Assembly (NCBI GenBank): GCA_021401465.1
Contig: JADDMT010000032.1
Location: 1-64,000 of the forward strand
From: Teratosphaeria epicoccoides
Lineage: Eukaryota; Ascomycota; Dothideomycetes; Mycosphaerellales; Teratosphaeriaceae
Direction: 5' to 3'
Length of the DNA: 64,000 nt
Positions 33,909 through 44,920 of this stretch are shown one piece after another. The notes beneath the pieces are model-generated. The model saw only the letters and a list, made by a program, of their open reading frames with translations. It had not been told where the DNA came from and did not search any database. The stretch's first letter is position 1. Every line of letters starts with the position of its first letter. The position numbers and the translations under genes were made by a program.

Positions 33909-36031
33909 GTCCTTTCAAGATGCTAATGTCCCAAATCTTGCTAGAACATGTCCGATGTCACCTCGGAGCAGCTGCCGCCCTAGTTTGAGGCCTTTGAGGG
34001 TCAGACTAATATGGTGCTCGGTCTGATCTCTCGGTGATGCGGTTGCACGAACATTGCGGCGCTGCGGGCTGTTGAGGTCGGGTGCTGCGGTTGAAACTTG
34101 GTTCGCCGTCATTACTCGGTGCTTTCCTTCGTGTGCGTGAAATTTTGGATTCGTAGCATACGGCATCGTCACTCATCTCGACCAGCCCATGACAGGACTG
34201 TGTTGGCTGCTGGATCTTTGGGCGCTAGTTTTGGCTTCGACCTTCCAGACCATGATACGGATCTCTCGACCAGCGTAGTGTCCGCGAATTTTCAACGCCG
34301 TTCTTTGAGCGAAATCCACGTCTTTGATGTTTTGGGCTCCGGCAGAGCACATGCGAGTAAGCGCACGGCCCGCCATCACCGCATGTGACCACCGGCCGTC
34401 CGGCACTCACCGGCCCTGCCGCATGTTCGTCGCCGCTCGGGAAGTCATCGGGCTCCCATTTACTGGCGATATATTTGAGTCTGATGCATTCATTGCTCAA
34501 ACAATCCGGTATAGGTGAGTCAATGGTTAACACGCCACCATTTGCGTACGACTTCTAATGCCCAGTCCAGTGTAGAGGTTTAGCATTTCAGGTTTTCATT
34601 AAAATTGAGGTCCCTGACGACCCGAGTTCGATCCTCGGTACCGGCATGACCGCGATATTGCTTGCTTTTTGCATTTTCCATAGGTCTTGGGATTAGGCGC
34701 TTCGAGTGGAGGCATTGTTGCACTTTGCAAGTTCATGGTGTGCTTGTGCGTATTCACTCCTCACTCTTTTGCAGAACCTGCATTCACTTGCTGACAGAGC
34801 GTCGTCTTCCCTCTCGGTATCATCACGATTAGCAGCTAAGCACATTGGTTGAAAGGTGTTTGTCGGACCTTGGCTGGGATGGGAGCTTGTGCCACGACAC
34901 TTCGCAAAAGCAGCCGCTGATACAGGTGGCGAGTGATACATGTGTACGACGTACCAGGTTTCTTGAAGCAGGCTGCAGCTAGAGCTTCTATAAAAAAGCC
35001 ATATGCAAGATTGCAACTTCGATTGTCACCCCGAGGGTGTTCGAGTGCAGGAGGGACTTGTCGATCAGTCATGTGTAGACTGCGCTTTGGTTTGGTGATG
35101 GCCACTGCAGTGACGGTATACAAGAATGAAGAAATGAGAGGGCATATCCGCCGAAGTCTGGCTTTTGGCTACCCATGATGGGACTGCACGCCACTGCCAT
35201 TCCCCTACGCGGCTGTCGCCTTGGTCTACGTGTAGCAATATCCGCAGGGTAGCGTCGCAGAGAGTGGTTTCAACTCAACGACTAGGTCCCATCCAAGTCC
35301 AACGTGCGGAAACCAGTACACGATCCGGACGCCTATAACCACTGACCGCTCAGCAAGAACAGAGCGACGCCCGTCGGGGAGTGACGCCCCTCTAAGGCCT
35401 GATTGTTCGACGTTTTCATCGGTCGAAGCAACGGGGATGTTAGGGCCTGGTGCCGACGAGTGAAGTGCGAGGGGCTGAGAGTGAGCGACGATGGGAAACG
35501 GTGCTGGTTTAGAAGGATGGTGATGGAGTTGAAGACTGCTAGTGGTGTTGAAGAGTGTGGGTGCTGGAGGATACTGGTGCTGTTGAAGAGTGCTGGTGAT
35601 GTGAAAGGCTGGGGGTGGCGGTGGTGTTGAAGAAGGGAAGAGGTAGGAAGCTGAGAGTGAGGTTGAATGTCATTCTCACTGGCGCGCTAAGGAGTCGTGT
35701 TGGCGAGGTTGACAATGGCCGCGGTGCAGGGGTCTAGAGAACTCGGCAAATCTCATTGGTGCGCAAAGGCGCTCCTCCCTCATTCAGCGCGCTACATGAC
35801 TCGAGTCACGAAGCTTCCTACACGCTGAGGTCGAGTCTCGTTCCATCGATGCGCATCTCTGAGTGGAATTTTGAGTCGCATAGGCATTGAATCCGTTGGG
35901 TAGCATCGTGAGGTTGGTAGATAGTGTCAGAAGCAGCTCCCTGTTGGGCAGCGCAATGGGTGATACAATTTTTGACGACCGCTCTTCTTGCGGTCTGTTC
36001 GCATACGACAGCAGACAGTGCCAATGAAAAA
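33909..36031. other. Long intergenic region
   Basis: 2.1 kb without a recognisable protein gene. It contains the tRNA-like sequence listed separately and, at 35495-35640, a G-rich block of imperfect repeats (variants of GTGCTGGTG and GTTGAAGA). Confidence 0.5.
34559..34646 (+). other. tRNA-like sequence, probably degenerate
   Basis: An 88-base segment has a clear T-arm (CCGAG stem, TTCGATC loop, CTCGG stem) with a Pol III B-box (GTTCGATCC), an A-box-like GTGTAGAGGTTTAGCA and, between them, a GGTC/GACC hairpin like the long variable arm of Ser/Leu tRNAs. The length suits a type II tRNA. The acceptor stem pairs poorly (TGCCCAG against ACCGGCA) and the anticodon stem is weak, so it is either a pseudo-tRNA or chance. 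Confidence 0.3.
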
Positions 36032-36938
36032 TCAGGCCGACCGCCTCACAGTGAAATCCATCCTCCCAGCATATATATCCTCGTTCTTCTTCTCTGGTCT
36101 GAATTCGTCAGGAATTTCATGCAGCTCACTATCTACCGCATACTCTACGCCCGTCGCATCGCCTATCTCCTTCCAAAAATTCTTCCAGCTCTCGACATTG
36201 TGCCTGTACCTCGTGCCAGTGCCTACCTCGCGCCATCGCTTGTACTCGCCAGGTACAAAGCTGCCCATTTGCCTGCCGACGATGAGGCCATCCTTCTGAG
36301 GTTTCAGTAGCTTTGCAAGGGCGATAGCGGCTTTCTTCTGGTCTTCGTAGTTGAACAAATGAAGGAATGCTGAGGCGCCCAAAATGTCGACCTGGCCTTT
36401 CAGCTTCGCAAACAAGGCATTCTTGGGATCCATGATATCCGCTTCGATGAAAGTAGTTTTCAATGTGTCTTTGTCGCGGAACATTTCGTAGCCGATGTCC
36501 ATGAAGTCCAATCTCAGATCTGAGCCGTAAGTCATGGAGCTGTCAACACCGTCTGAGACCAGCCAGCGGATATCTTGAGCGATGGCGCAGCCCATGTCCA
36601 GGTATACCTCATGGCCCTCCAGCATCCGGGGCAGGATCTCGCGGTCGTAGAGTGGATGCGTTTTGAGGCCATAATCAAGGAACCGCCAGGAGCCTATGCA
36701 AGGATATGGATGGATTCGAGAGGCTTTGTCTTGCTACAATCGTGTAAGCCAATGTGTTCAATGCCTAAGCTGTAAGTCTTACCAACATGCGAATATGGGA
36801 TTCGATCTCATCTAGTGGGATCTTGCTGTACGTCTCAAGAAGACGGCGAGTCGGTTGAGTGACTCCGATGTTTGGCGCCCACCATCTTTGGGTGTACTCC
36901 GCTTCATCAGCAGACGCTGACTGCTGTTCTCTCGTCAT
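36032..36938 (-). CDS. SAM-dependent methyltransferase (AusD-like family)
   Basis: Class I methyltransferase using S-adenosylmethionine. Two exons (36938-36783, 36733-36032) across a 49-base intron give 285 residues. The junction restores HIRMLQDKASRIHPYPCIGSWRFLD, typical of the fungal family that includes meroterpenoid and polyketide tailoring enzymes such as AusD. The SAM-binding motif I is VYLDMGCAIAQDIRWL, followed by YGSDLRLDFMDIGYEMFRD (acidic residue for the ribose), FIEADIMD and a conserved LHLFNYEDQKKAAIALAKLLKP. The first ATG (MTREQQ) is used because the codon string upstream reaches a stop without another ATG. No synthase, cyclase or P450 is near, so the substrate cannot be guessed from context. 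Confidence 0.88.
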
Positions 36939-37452
36939 TCCCACTCGCTTCAATGATTCACTGCAACAAACATGTGTGATGGGAACGTTTATTCTTTTAT
37001 GAATTGTGTGCCTGGGTACTCCAATATTGTCTGCTCAGGCCCAAATCAGGATTTTCGTGCGAGCATTATCCGGAGTGGAAGTCGGATAGCCCTGTGACAC
37101 TTGAATGCAACAAAAACGCAAGTTGTTTATGGTTGGAGCATCATGTGAAACGCAAAGGTAATGGCGATGCTGGCACGCTGCAGGTGCGGCGGAACGGCGA
37201 CTGTCGCTTCACTGTCGGAGCGTCGGGTCGACAATAGTGAGTCGCACAGCGGCGAGTGGGATGGTGGGGCACATAGCTGCAAGGCCAAACAGAAAAACTC
37301 CCAAGGCGCATCGGTTCGCGACAACGAAACAAGGCCTTCGTTTCACTTCCAGACCTTCCTTTACCGCTCAAAAAGCTTGTCACTATCGACGTCGACCCTT
37401 TCAATTTTCATCATTCAGATATCGACACCACACATCCACCGCTACAGCAGCA
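36939..37452. promoter_or_regulatory. Divergent intergenic region methyltransferase / SPE3
   Basis: 514 bases carrying both promoters. The last 100 bases before the SPE3 ATG are CT- and CA-rich, typical of a fungal 5' UTR (CATCCACCGCTACAGCAGCA just before the ATG). Confidence 0.5.
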
Positions 37453-38417
37453 ATGGCCGAGATTACGCACCCCACGATCAAAGATGGATGGTTCCGCGAG
37501 ATCAGCGAGATGTGGCCCGGCCAGGCCATGACTCTCAAAGTCAACCAGATTGTTCACCACGAGAAGAGCAAGTACCAGGATGTTCTCATCTTCGAGTCGT
37601 CGGACTACGGCATGGTGCTCGTCCTCGACAATGTCATCCAATGCACCGAGCGTGATGAGTTCGCATACCAAGAGATGATCACCCACTTGGGCATGTTCTC
37701 ACACCCAAACCCGAAGAAGGTCCTCGTCATCGGCGGCGGTGACGGTGGTGTGTTGAGAGAGGTCGTCAAGCACGAGTCGGTCGAAGAGGCAGTGCTGTGC
37801 GATATCGACGAGGCGGTTATCAGGTTGAGTAAGAAGTACTTGCCAGGCATGAGTGTGGGCTTCCAGCACCCGAATGTCAAGGTGCACGTCGGCGATGGCT
37901 TCAAGTTCTTGGAGGACTACAAGGACTCATTCGACGTCATCATCACAGACTCCTCTGACCCGGAAGGTCCAGCAGAGGCTCTGTTCCAGAAGCCGTACTT
38001 CCAGCTCCTTCACGATGCGCTCCGCGACGGTGGTATAATCACTACCCAAGGTTGTAAGCCCTCCCAGTGACCCAGCGTGCTCAAGCACGAGCGTTGGGGT
38101 CCTCCCAGCCAGCTGCTGACACTTGTGTTTCTATTGCAGCCGAAAACCCATGGCTCCACATGAAGCTTATTGTTGACCTCAAGAAGAGCTGCAAGGAAGT
38201 CTTCCCTATCGCCGAGTATGCATGGACGACCATCCCGACCTATCCTAGTGGGCAAATCGGGTTCATGGTCTGCTCCAAGGACGGAAGCAGGAACGTGAGC
38301 CAACCGTTGAGGAAGCTTGATGGGGCGGAGGAGGACAAGCTGTTCAAGTACTACAGTGCTAAGGTGCATGAGAGCGCATTCGTGCTGCCGAAGTTTGCAG
38401 AGAAGGCCCTGCGATGA
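37453..38417 (+). CDS. SPE3: Spermidine synthase
   Basis: Transfers aminopropyl from decarboxylated SAM to putrescine. Two exons: 37453-38053 and 38140-38417, giving 292 residues, the usual size. Key segments: WFREISEMWPGQAMTLKV, YQDVLIFESSDYGMVLVLDNVIQ, the nucleotide-binding GGGDGG at 94-99, LCDIDE, the catalytic ITDSSDPEGPA (Asp166) and the C-terminal YPSGQIGFMVCSKD. Two donors 4 bases apart fit the single acceptor only as GTAAGC at 38054 (TTQGSENPWLH) or GTTGTA at 38050 (TTQAENPWLH); I prefer the stronger GTAAGC, and both keep frame. A larger upstream ORF reads into this frame but the ATG at 37453 begins the conserved MAEITHPTI. It is not fused to saccharopine dehydrogenase. Confidence 0.96.
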
Positions 38418-38966
38418 GGCAGTCGTGGTGGGTTGAACACGACACATGGGGCCCATATTGCTTCGGAGAGCATGGCGTTGGAAGGCGCTGGGTGCACAAG
38501 AATACTGAGATACTACAGAACTGCAGACGAGAAATGGCGTTCTTCGCCACGCTCAGGAGAAGGATATGCGGCACTACTGATTCGATGAGCTCATACGGGT
38601 AAGTGCCATGCTAAACGTCCTGGCTCGTTTTGGTCGTTTATGCTCTGCTCTACCCAGTGATCTTGACAGTTAAGGAGAAAGAGGACTGAGTTTGTTGTCG
38701 AGGTGAACATATGCTCAATTTAAGACGCTATACAAAAAATACAATGTCGCCTCGCGAATCTCTACACCCTCAAATTGGTGGCAAGCCTAACGCCTCCGTC
38801 TTCGCAGCGTGCTGAAGCATCTCGCTCGACAAGGTATCGCTGTACTGAGGTGTAGAGGTATCGAAAAGTCGAGTGGGTATCGCTAGCTTGCTCATGTTTC
38901 AAAAAGATATCGTGTCCGTCATCTTGACGCTGTGCTCCGCTGTGATCCAGGGCCGCGCATTGCTCT
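38418..38966. other. Convergent intergenic region SPE3-PMP3
   Basis: 549 bases expected to hold both 3' UTRs. No gene, repeat or RNA recognised. Confidence 0.5.
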
Positions 38967-39340
38967 CTAGTATTTGAGAATGATGTACCTGTGACGTTGT
39001 CAACACTTGGCGCTTTCTTACCGCATGGTGGATAGGTCGAACGAACAGAGCGTGGATGATGCCAGGGATGTAGCCCAGACATGTGAGGACGATGTTGATC
39101 AGAAGGTCGGCGCCACAGCCACGCTCTAGGAATACACCGAGAGGTGGCAGCAGGATGGCGAAGATAATCTTGATGATGTCGCTGTTCCATTTGTTAGTGT
39201 GTGTGCGGTAGCGATGAAGTCTAGGCAGAAGCCTCAGATGCGCGATGTCCTCTGCACCGGCCGCGGTCGCGCTCGAGAACAGGACGGCGATCGAAGGCCG
39301 CTTTGCGCTCGGAGGAGTCTTACCTTCCGGTGAAAGGCAT
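38967..39340 (-). CDS. PMP3: Plasma membrane proteolipid Pmp3
   Basis: Tiny two-helix hydrophobic protein that influences membrane potential and cation tolerance. Three exons, 39340-39324 (MPFTG plus two bases), 39181-39047 and 38988-38967, give 57 residues, the normal length. Junctions rebuild the family text: SDIIKIIFAILLPPLGVFLE, RGCGADLLINIVLTCLGYIPG and the end ALYIILKY. The last exon carries only 22 bases, and its intron uses a weak GTTCGT donor; reading through instead gives an unlikely basic tail. The first exon is 17 bases, so a long-ORF search misplaces both ends. Confidence 0.95.
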
Positions 39341-40524
39341 GGTGACTGTTTGAGTGCTTTTGGTTGGTTGGCAGAGCGGTCGCGGTATGAGTGTTCAGGG
39401 ATTCCCGTGAGTATCTGGCTGGTGTGCTTGTCCAAGGCGAAGAAAAATGGCTGGTGAGGAGTAATTTATGAACAGAGAGCTCGGGCTGGTGCAAGAGCCG
39501 CTACTGGCCCCGGTGACGTATGCTCCCCTTTCGCTTTCCAAGTTCCCTGCTCATGTACCTCACGCGCTTTCGAAGACTTCCACTCGATTCGCTGACGTTC
39601 AATTTGATGAGTTTGCCGTTTTGAAATCCGCCACGCATGAGCTTTGCATTGTGAGTCTTTCCAAGGCACGTGGCAAAGCCTTCAGCCAATTATGACAGCA
39701 TTACCGCCACAACGCCACAGGCTACAGGCACTCCGACAGAAGCCAAGAGCTGACGGGGTCTTGCAAGCTGTGAGCTTGCGTACATGTGTAGTTGCGAAGG
39801 CTATGCAACCCATAACGTGATCTCGGGATTGCGTAGCTTGCCGTCTCCGGCACTGCGGCTGCATACAATCAGAACTACCATCCAACGGATCGTTTGCTGA
39901 TAGCTGCCTTCTCGGCTGAGCTGACTGATGATTGAGGGTTTTGCCGACTCAAGCGAGTGATATACTCGAGCCCGGCACCTGCTGGATCCTCACCGCGCTC
40001 CTTTCCCCTCCTCCGCCTCGTCGTACTGCGAGCATGGAAATGCATGGTTACCAGACGTGGCAAAACATGAACGAGATTGCGGCGCACCTGCAGTGAACAT
40101 CACATGCTTCGCAGGCTTGTCAGACCGATGGGACGCAAAAGCTGACTTTACCTGATCAGGCCTCCAGTGCTCTTCGCAAACAAGGCTGCAGAGAGGAGCA
40201 GTACCACTCACAGTGAATTCAGATATGATGCAGAGCTTTAGGAAGCTAGGATTTGCAGCTGCAGAATCGAGGATCACGATTGGACGAGATGCGATGCTGG
40301 ATGCGGCGCAGCACTCGAGCCTGAGGCTGTTCGATCCTTCCGCGCAATAGTTTGGTAACCCAACGCTCTATTCGTGGGAGCCTCAGCAAAAGTTACGACT
40401 ATGAGTGCTCAAATTCGCGCATTCAAAAGTCAAGGTAAGTAACACTCTTCGTACTGTTTCAAAACCTCGTTCACTGCCTTAACGGGCTTGTGGTTGAGGA
40501 ATAATCAGCCGCAACAGAACGATT
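39341..40524. other. Intergenic, no gene recognised
   Basis: 1.2 kb between divergent PMP3 and the following unknown membrane-protein gene. Only short unsupported ORFs are seen. Confidence 0.5.
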
Positions 40525-41423
40525 ATGCCGTCAACTTGGACGTCGAAGGCTATGTGGAAAGCTGTGGCCTACGTGATTATTCTTGATGCAGCAAGTCAAA
40601 TCGCAGTGCATCATCTGATGAGCAAAGCGTGGTACGACAACGTGCCAGCCGAGCTGCAGATGGGGAGCAGTGAGGACCAAATCGATAGCAACCGCGACTT
40701 CTACTTCAATTCTTTTCCACGAGACATTATTCTCACATTGGTCCTGACTCCGATAGCCTACCAGTGGCAATGCTGGCTTGAAAGAATGCTACCAGGTCGA
40801 GCGCGAGGTGCTCAATCCACGAAAACTTCCAACGAAAAGCCTTTGCTCGAGAAGGCTGGAGCGGAAAGCGACGAGGAATTCGAAGAAGAGATGATGCGAC
40901 GCCTCATCGCCAAGGGCAAGGTGCAGCGGTCTTCTCTCAGCTGGTTCAATACATTGCTAAAATGGCTTCTCGACAACATCGTTGGTGCGGAGTTCTTCGG
41001 TCTGTGCAGGGCGGCCTTCGAAAATGCTTGGGCACGCCGGTCGCAGAAGGTCATTTGGTTGAACATGAAGGAGGTTTGTGCACCGAGCCATTGCGTTGTG
41101 CGTCGATGAAGCTGATCTTGAATTCTAAGAGCTTGTGGACCACGCCGCTCATGCGTTTTATCAGCCCACAGCCATTGATCTCGCTTTTGAGCTTCATCAT
41201 CATTCCGGTCCAGCATCGGCTCACGTTTGATGCTGCGGCTGCATTGACGTTCGATGTTTTCGTTGGCGCATTCCTGATAGTGCTGGTGCCATGGTTGATG
41301 ACGAAGGAATGGGCGCTTGAGATCATCAGGAATGCGAGCGAAGCCTCGAGGGCTACCTTGAATGGGACAACCGTCACGGTGACATGGTTGGAGCCGACTG
41401 ATGGCGTGTCGGTGGATTTGTGA
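40525..41423 (+). CDS. Unknown multi-pass membrane protein
   Basis: I do not recognise the family. Two exons (40525-41073 and 41130-41423) across a 56-base intron give 280 residues; the junction MKE to SLWTTPLMRF is in frame and the branch-like GCTGATC precedes the acceptor. Four apolar stretches are visible: about residues 12-30 (AVAYVIILDAASQIAVHHL), 66-84 (DIILTLVLTPIAYQWQC), and, in exon 2, PLISLLSFIIIPVQH and FVGAFLIVLVPWLM. Between helices 2 and 3 lies a charged cytoplasmic-type loop with an acidic cluster (ESDEEFEEEMM). The arrangement and typical fungal codon use suggest a real gene. It is convergent with AFG1, with 171 bases between the stops. Confidence 0.75.
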
Positions 41424-41594
41424 GGTCTCACACAAAGGCCGCGAACCTCCTCGCTAGCCATCGGCCTTTTACTCTGGCTCCCATGTATTTCTCCGTAGTA
41501 TCGAAGTGTATGGCATGTACAGGCGGACACCTTGGTCGTCGGCGTGTTATGAAGAAGTGGCGGTAATTGGCAGCCTCGTGAAGCTGTTTGTATT

Positions 41595-42869
41595 TCAGTC
41601 TGTTGTGCCATAGGATGGCGAACCCATCTCGTACAGTCGAGACAACGCGCGCCCAATAGCGAACCCAACATCTGTCTCGCCAGCTCCACCTGTAGCAAGA
41701 GATGCATCCATCAGACCAGTCGCCGACCACTCAGTATTGCCAATGAAAGTGCTCATCATGCTGCTTGACGCACCGCCCTTGCCCTTGACTTTCATGCCCA
41801 GACCCGATCCTTTTGCCTTCTGCTGCTCGGCATTTGCGATTTCAACAAAGACCTCGCCGGTAGGGACGCTGGACAAGCATACGATACGCGTCTTTGTCTC
41901 GTAAGCCAGATCGATCAAAGTGATGAAGCGCCTGACGAAGTCTCTTTCTGTCAAATGGAATGCGCGGAGGCCAGAGATGAAGATGGTGTCTACTTTTGAG
42001 CATAAGGCGTAGTAGTCTGCAGAGCCAAGATTGCGCTGACAGAGGTCCTCGAACGTAACACTGACGACGCTGAGCCGTTTGGCGTCGTTCTCGGACACGA
42101 TTCCATCGACGACTAGCACCCGGCTACCTTGCACAGGGATCGAAACCTGCTCCAGTTGCTTGCCTCGTAACGCCAGCGCCAACTTCTGATGAAAAGCCCT
42201 GCTGTCAACAAGGAAATTCTCATCTCTCTCACTGCTTACACTCTGGCCCGTCCGTCGCCTGTAGTCCTGCTGACCACCTGTCTCCCAGACCTCACACTTC
42301 TGCTGCAGCTGTCGAATAAATGGCAGCACAACGTCCCTATTCAATCCGTTCTCATAAAGATCGTTAGGATGACGATTACTCGTGCTGACCATCACTCCGC
42401 CGTGCTGCCAAATGGAACCGAATAATCGAGCAAGTATCATGGCGTCCACGATATCTGTGACCTGGAACTCGTCGAAAGCTAGGACTTGGCTCTCCTCCCG
42501 AATCTTACGACCGATTTGCATCAAAGGATCTCCAGAATATGTTGGTAAGGAGCGCGCGATGTGTAGGCGTGAGTGGATGTCCATCATGAATTCATGGAAA
42601 TGTATTCGACGCCTGGTGATGTTCGACGGAAGTGTAGAGGCGAAGAGATTCATCAAGCGGGACTTGCCCGTTCCAACTGAGCCATATATATAGAGGCCAT
42701 TAGGCGCTCTCGCCGGTTGACCTGGAATGAAAGTAGCATAGCTGCTTGATGCGAGTTCAGCTTGGAGCTTGTCCAAGCGAGTTATCAGGGCGGCCTGGTG
42801 TGCATCTGGCAGCAGTCGACCACGTTGGATAAGACCTTTGTACGCGGTCTGGAGGGCAGTGCTGGACAT
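41595..42869 (-). CDS. AFG1: AFG1/ZapE-family ATPase
   Basis: P-loop ATPase of the AAA-like AFG1 (LACE1, bacterial ZapE) family, which in mitochondria assists turnover of inner-membrane complexes. Single exon, 424 residues. Walker A GSVGTGKS at 63-70, Walker B VLAFDEFQVTD at 129-139, arginine-containing STSNRHPNDLYENGLNRD and the late LRAFHLTERDFVRRFITLIDLAYE are all present. The N-terminus (MSSTALQTAYKGLIQRG) starts almost directly at the domain and lacks the long Arg-rich presequence of typical mitochondrial Afg1, so it may be a second, differently located copy or may have an unrecognised upstream exon. A Gly/Lys-rich insert sits near residue 360. Confidence 0.88.
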   Translation of the reverse strand: MSSTALQTAYKGLIQRGRLLPDAHQAALITRLDKLQAELASSSYATFIPGQPARAPNGLYIYGSVGTGKSRLMNLFASTLPSNITRRRIHFHEFMMDIHSRLHIARSLPTYSGDPLMQIGRKIREESQVLAFDEFQVTDIVDAMILARLFGSIWQHGGVMVSTSNRHPNDLYENGLNRDVVLPFIRQLQQKCEVWETGGQQDYRRRTGQSVSSERDENFLVDSRAFHQKLALALRGKQLEQVSIPVQGSRVLVVDGIVSENDAKRLSVVSVTFEDLCQRNLGSADYYALCSKVDTIFISGLRAFHLTERDFVRRFITLIDLAYETKTRIVCLSSVPTGEVFVEIANAEQQKAKGSGLGMKVKGKGGASSSMMSTFIGNTEWSATGLMDASLATGGAGETDVGFAIGRALSRLYEMGSPSYGTTD

Positions 42870-43355
42870 GTGTTGCTCTTGTGAATGCCATGTAGCAGTG
42901 CCATTGGATCAAAGAGCGATTCGGGAGAAGAGCGACGTCACGACCAAACGGCTTAGGTAATAAATAACGCATGACTCGTGGTCGTGACAAACACTCTGGT
43001 GTTACATGTGGTGATACTGGGATGTCAATGGCCAGTGGGTTGACTGAGGTCTGATGGAGTGAGGTAGCAAATTGAGCAGCAAGCGCTGTATTGCTTTGCA
43101 TATGCACAGAGATACTGCCTTGTTCTCTTGATGCCTACATACACACCTGGGGCGTCCCAACGTTGTTCTGCATTGCCATATACCGCCTGTCGACCGAATA
43201 TGCCCACTTTACGAAGTGCCCGATTGTTATCTTGATACGCTGCTTCAGTTTGACGTTGTATTCGTGCATGGTAGTACATTTCGGGTCAGCCTGTTGTTTG
43301 TAACCTCCAACTTTCTTACCTGCAAGACCCAGGTCAATCTTATACAAAAGCGAAA
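42870..43355. other. Intergenic, no gene recognised
   Basis: 486 bases upstream of AFG1 (minus strand) and of the broken gene at 43356. Nothing recognised. Confidence 0.5.
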
Positions 43356-44184
43356 ATGGGTCGCATACGGTACGTCCACAAGCCATTACCTAGCCGTCGC
43401 AGGATTGCGCAGGGCTTTCTGCTCGTGGACCTGCCGGATGAGGTCAAAAACATGATTTGGACCTTACTTGCGCATCCGTTCGACAGGCTGTAACTCAAGT
43501 GTCTCGGGCCTGTAACGTCGATCATCTCCCGCAGCGTCTAGCCCCTCGTTCGTGTCCGCTAGCAGGTAAGTAACCATTCAGTCCAGTCCATGAGCACATC
43601 ATCGATGTTCGGCATCTCCTGGATCGAGGACGAATTCACGGATATCTTCTAGGCGGAGGCTCCACGCTTCGCCACCGTGTTACACGCACCGATTCCTAAT
43701 TTCGACACCATGTATCTCACTTGCACCGTGAAAAGGATGTCTGAGCCCGGCCCGGGGGGTCGAGTGCCGCCTTGCTTTCATTTCAAGATCGATAAATTCT
43801 CCGCCCGAAGTCTTGTCCAGCTTGGCAAGCTTGCCAACGGCACAATGCCCAGGTTCGATGGAGGACTCTGGGATGATAGACAAGATCAGGACGAAGACTG
43901 GAAGGCTTCGAAGCCGAGTACCGCGTCAGCTTTGACGTAAGTACACCCTGGCCCTTCTGCAGCTCGCGATCATGCTGACTCGTCTCCTGATAATCTCGAA
44001 GCTCCGACGTCGTGTGTACTTCCAAGGCTGGGACACAGAGCCGGGCTTCAAGAGGATTACAGACGCATTGAAGGAGGAGCTGAAGGGTCATAGGCGGGCA
44101 AAGGCACGCAAGCGTGGGGCTCCGGTACAGCGTCGGGCCCTGAGAGGACGCGTAGGTCCTAGCCAAGTGGGCGCACGCGAATAG
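43356..44184 (+). pseudogene. Decayed gene with an LPxE(L/V)xNxI motif (2EXR/F-box-like type)
   Basis: The ATG at 43356 opens MGRIRYVHKPLPSRRR and then LLVDLPDEVKNMIWTLLAHPFDRL, the start typical of small fungal proteins with an F-box-like or 2EXR domain, but a TAA follows at once. Further pieces of what looks like the same protein appear in other frames: ACNVDHLPQRLA near 43512-43550, a stretch around EDEFTDIF with an in-frame TAG at about 43651, NFDTMYLTCTVK and ARSLVQLGKLANG at 43690-43850, LEGFEAEYRVSFD near 43900, and RRRVYFQGWDTEPGFKRI near 44010-44060. At least two stops and two frame changes separate the pieces. I treat it as a pseudogene; some breaks could be introns (GTAAGT sites occur at about 43567 and 43938). 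Confidence 0.6.
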
Positions 44185-44329
44185 TACTCTGGTGGAGCGA
44201 GCCACAGCTCAGAACAAGGTCACGATGCCTGTCGTTGGCTTATTGGGCAGTCATGAGAAAGCAATCTCCGGCGTCATGCTGCGTGACCTGGAGTTAGATG
44301 GGGATCGATGATGCATTTCCCAGGACTGA

Positions 44330-44920
44330 CTACACGCCTTTGCTTCTGCCCCAGTATTGGTCTAAAAGCAATCGCCAGTCGACCCAGAGCCCGCAGCCAA
44401 CCTCGACATCCAGAAACTCTATCCTCTCGAGTTTCTCGATCTTCATGCCCTCGTCCTCAAATTGGATCTTGCACTCGTTGAGTCGATCACTCGCCCTAGA
44501 TCTGGAAGAGGCTGTCGTTCTCCATTTGAGCAGAGTCCTCTCTTCGAGCTTCTTTGGTGAGGTCTCGTACTGAGAAAAGAGCGCGTAGGCAGAAGGCGAA
44601 CCGATACATGGGCCTGGGCACGGCTGCAGTTTCGGACTGTGGAAATTGATGGTGCCCCAAATGTCGTACCAACGATGATGTGGGCCGGAGCTCAGAGACA
44701 TCGTGTGGCTCAGCTTGAAGCGTGGTAGGAGTTCATCTTTGGCATACGCTTCACCGATGCGATAGAGTTGGCGGTTGGTAAGCAGACAGTTGGTCCAGAT
44801 GACCGCGGGAGGCACGAATGATAGGATATGGAGCCAGAGCTCGTCTGGCAGATACACCATGACTAATCTGACGTCTCGATCCGACAATGTATCTGTTGAT
44901 GCCGGAATATGAGCTTGCAT
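44330..44920 (-). CDS. F-box-like protein
   Basis: An open frame of 196 codons. Residues about 24-65 (YLPDELWLHILSFVPPAVIWTN, then CLLTNRQLYRIGEAYAKDELLPRF) match an F-box-type helix set, which would bind Skp1 in an SCF ubiquitin ligase. The rest is unassigned, with a basic region (KKLEERTLLKWRTTASSRSR) and the end WVDWRLLLDQYWGRSKGV. The start ATG at 44920 could be replaced by the one before YLPDEL. A longer C-terminus behind an intron is possible. Neighbouring genes are broken, but no disabling change is seen here. Confidence 0.6.
   Translation of the reverse strand: MQAHIPASTDTLSDRDVRLVMVYLPDELWLHILSFVPPAVIWTNCLLTNRQLYRIGEAYAKDELLPRFKLSHTMSLSSGPHHRWYDIWGTINFHSPKLQPCPGPCIGSPSAYALFSQYETSPKKLEERTLLKWRTTASSRSRASDRLNECKIQFEDEGMKIEKLERIEFLDVEVGCGLWVDWRLLLDQYWGRSKGV

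Noticed and set aside
34173..34533. Overlapping minus ORFs near the tRNA-like element
   Set aside because: No motif and mutual overlap; treated as intergenic.
35403..35640. Repeat-like G-rich ORF as a possible repeat protein
   Set aside because: The GTGCTGGTG/GTTGAAGA pattern is imperfect low-complexity DNA, with no start context or homology.
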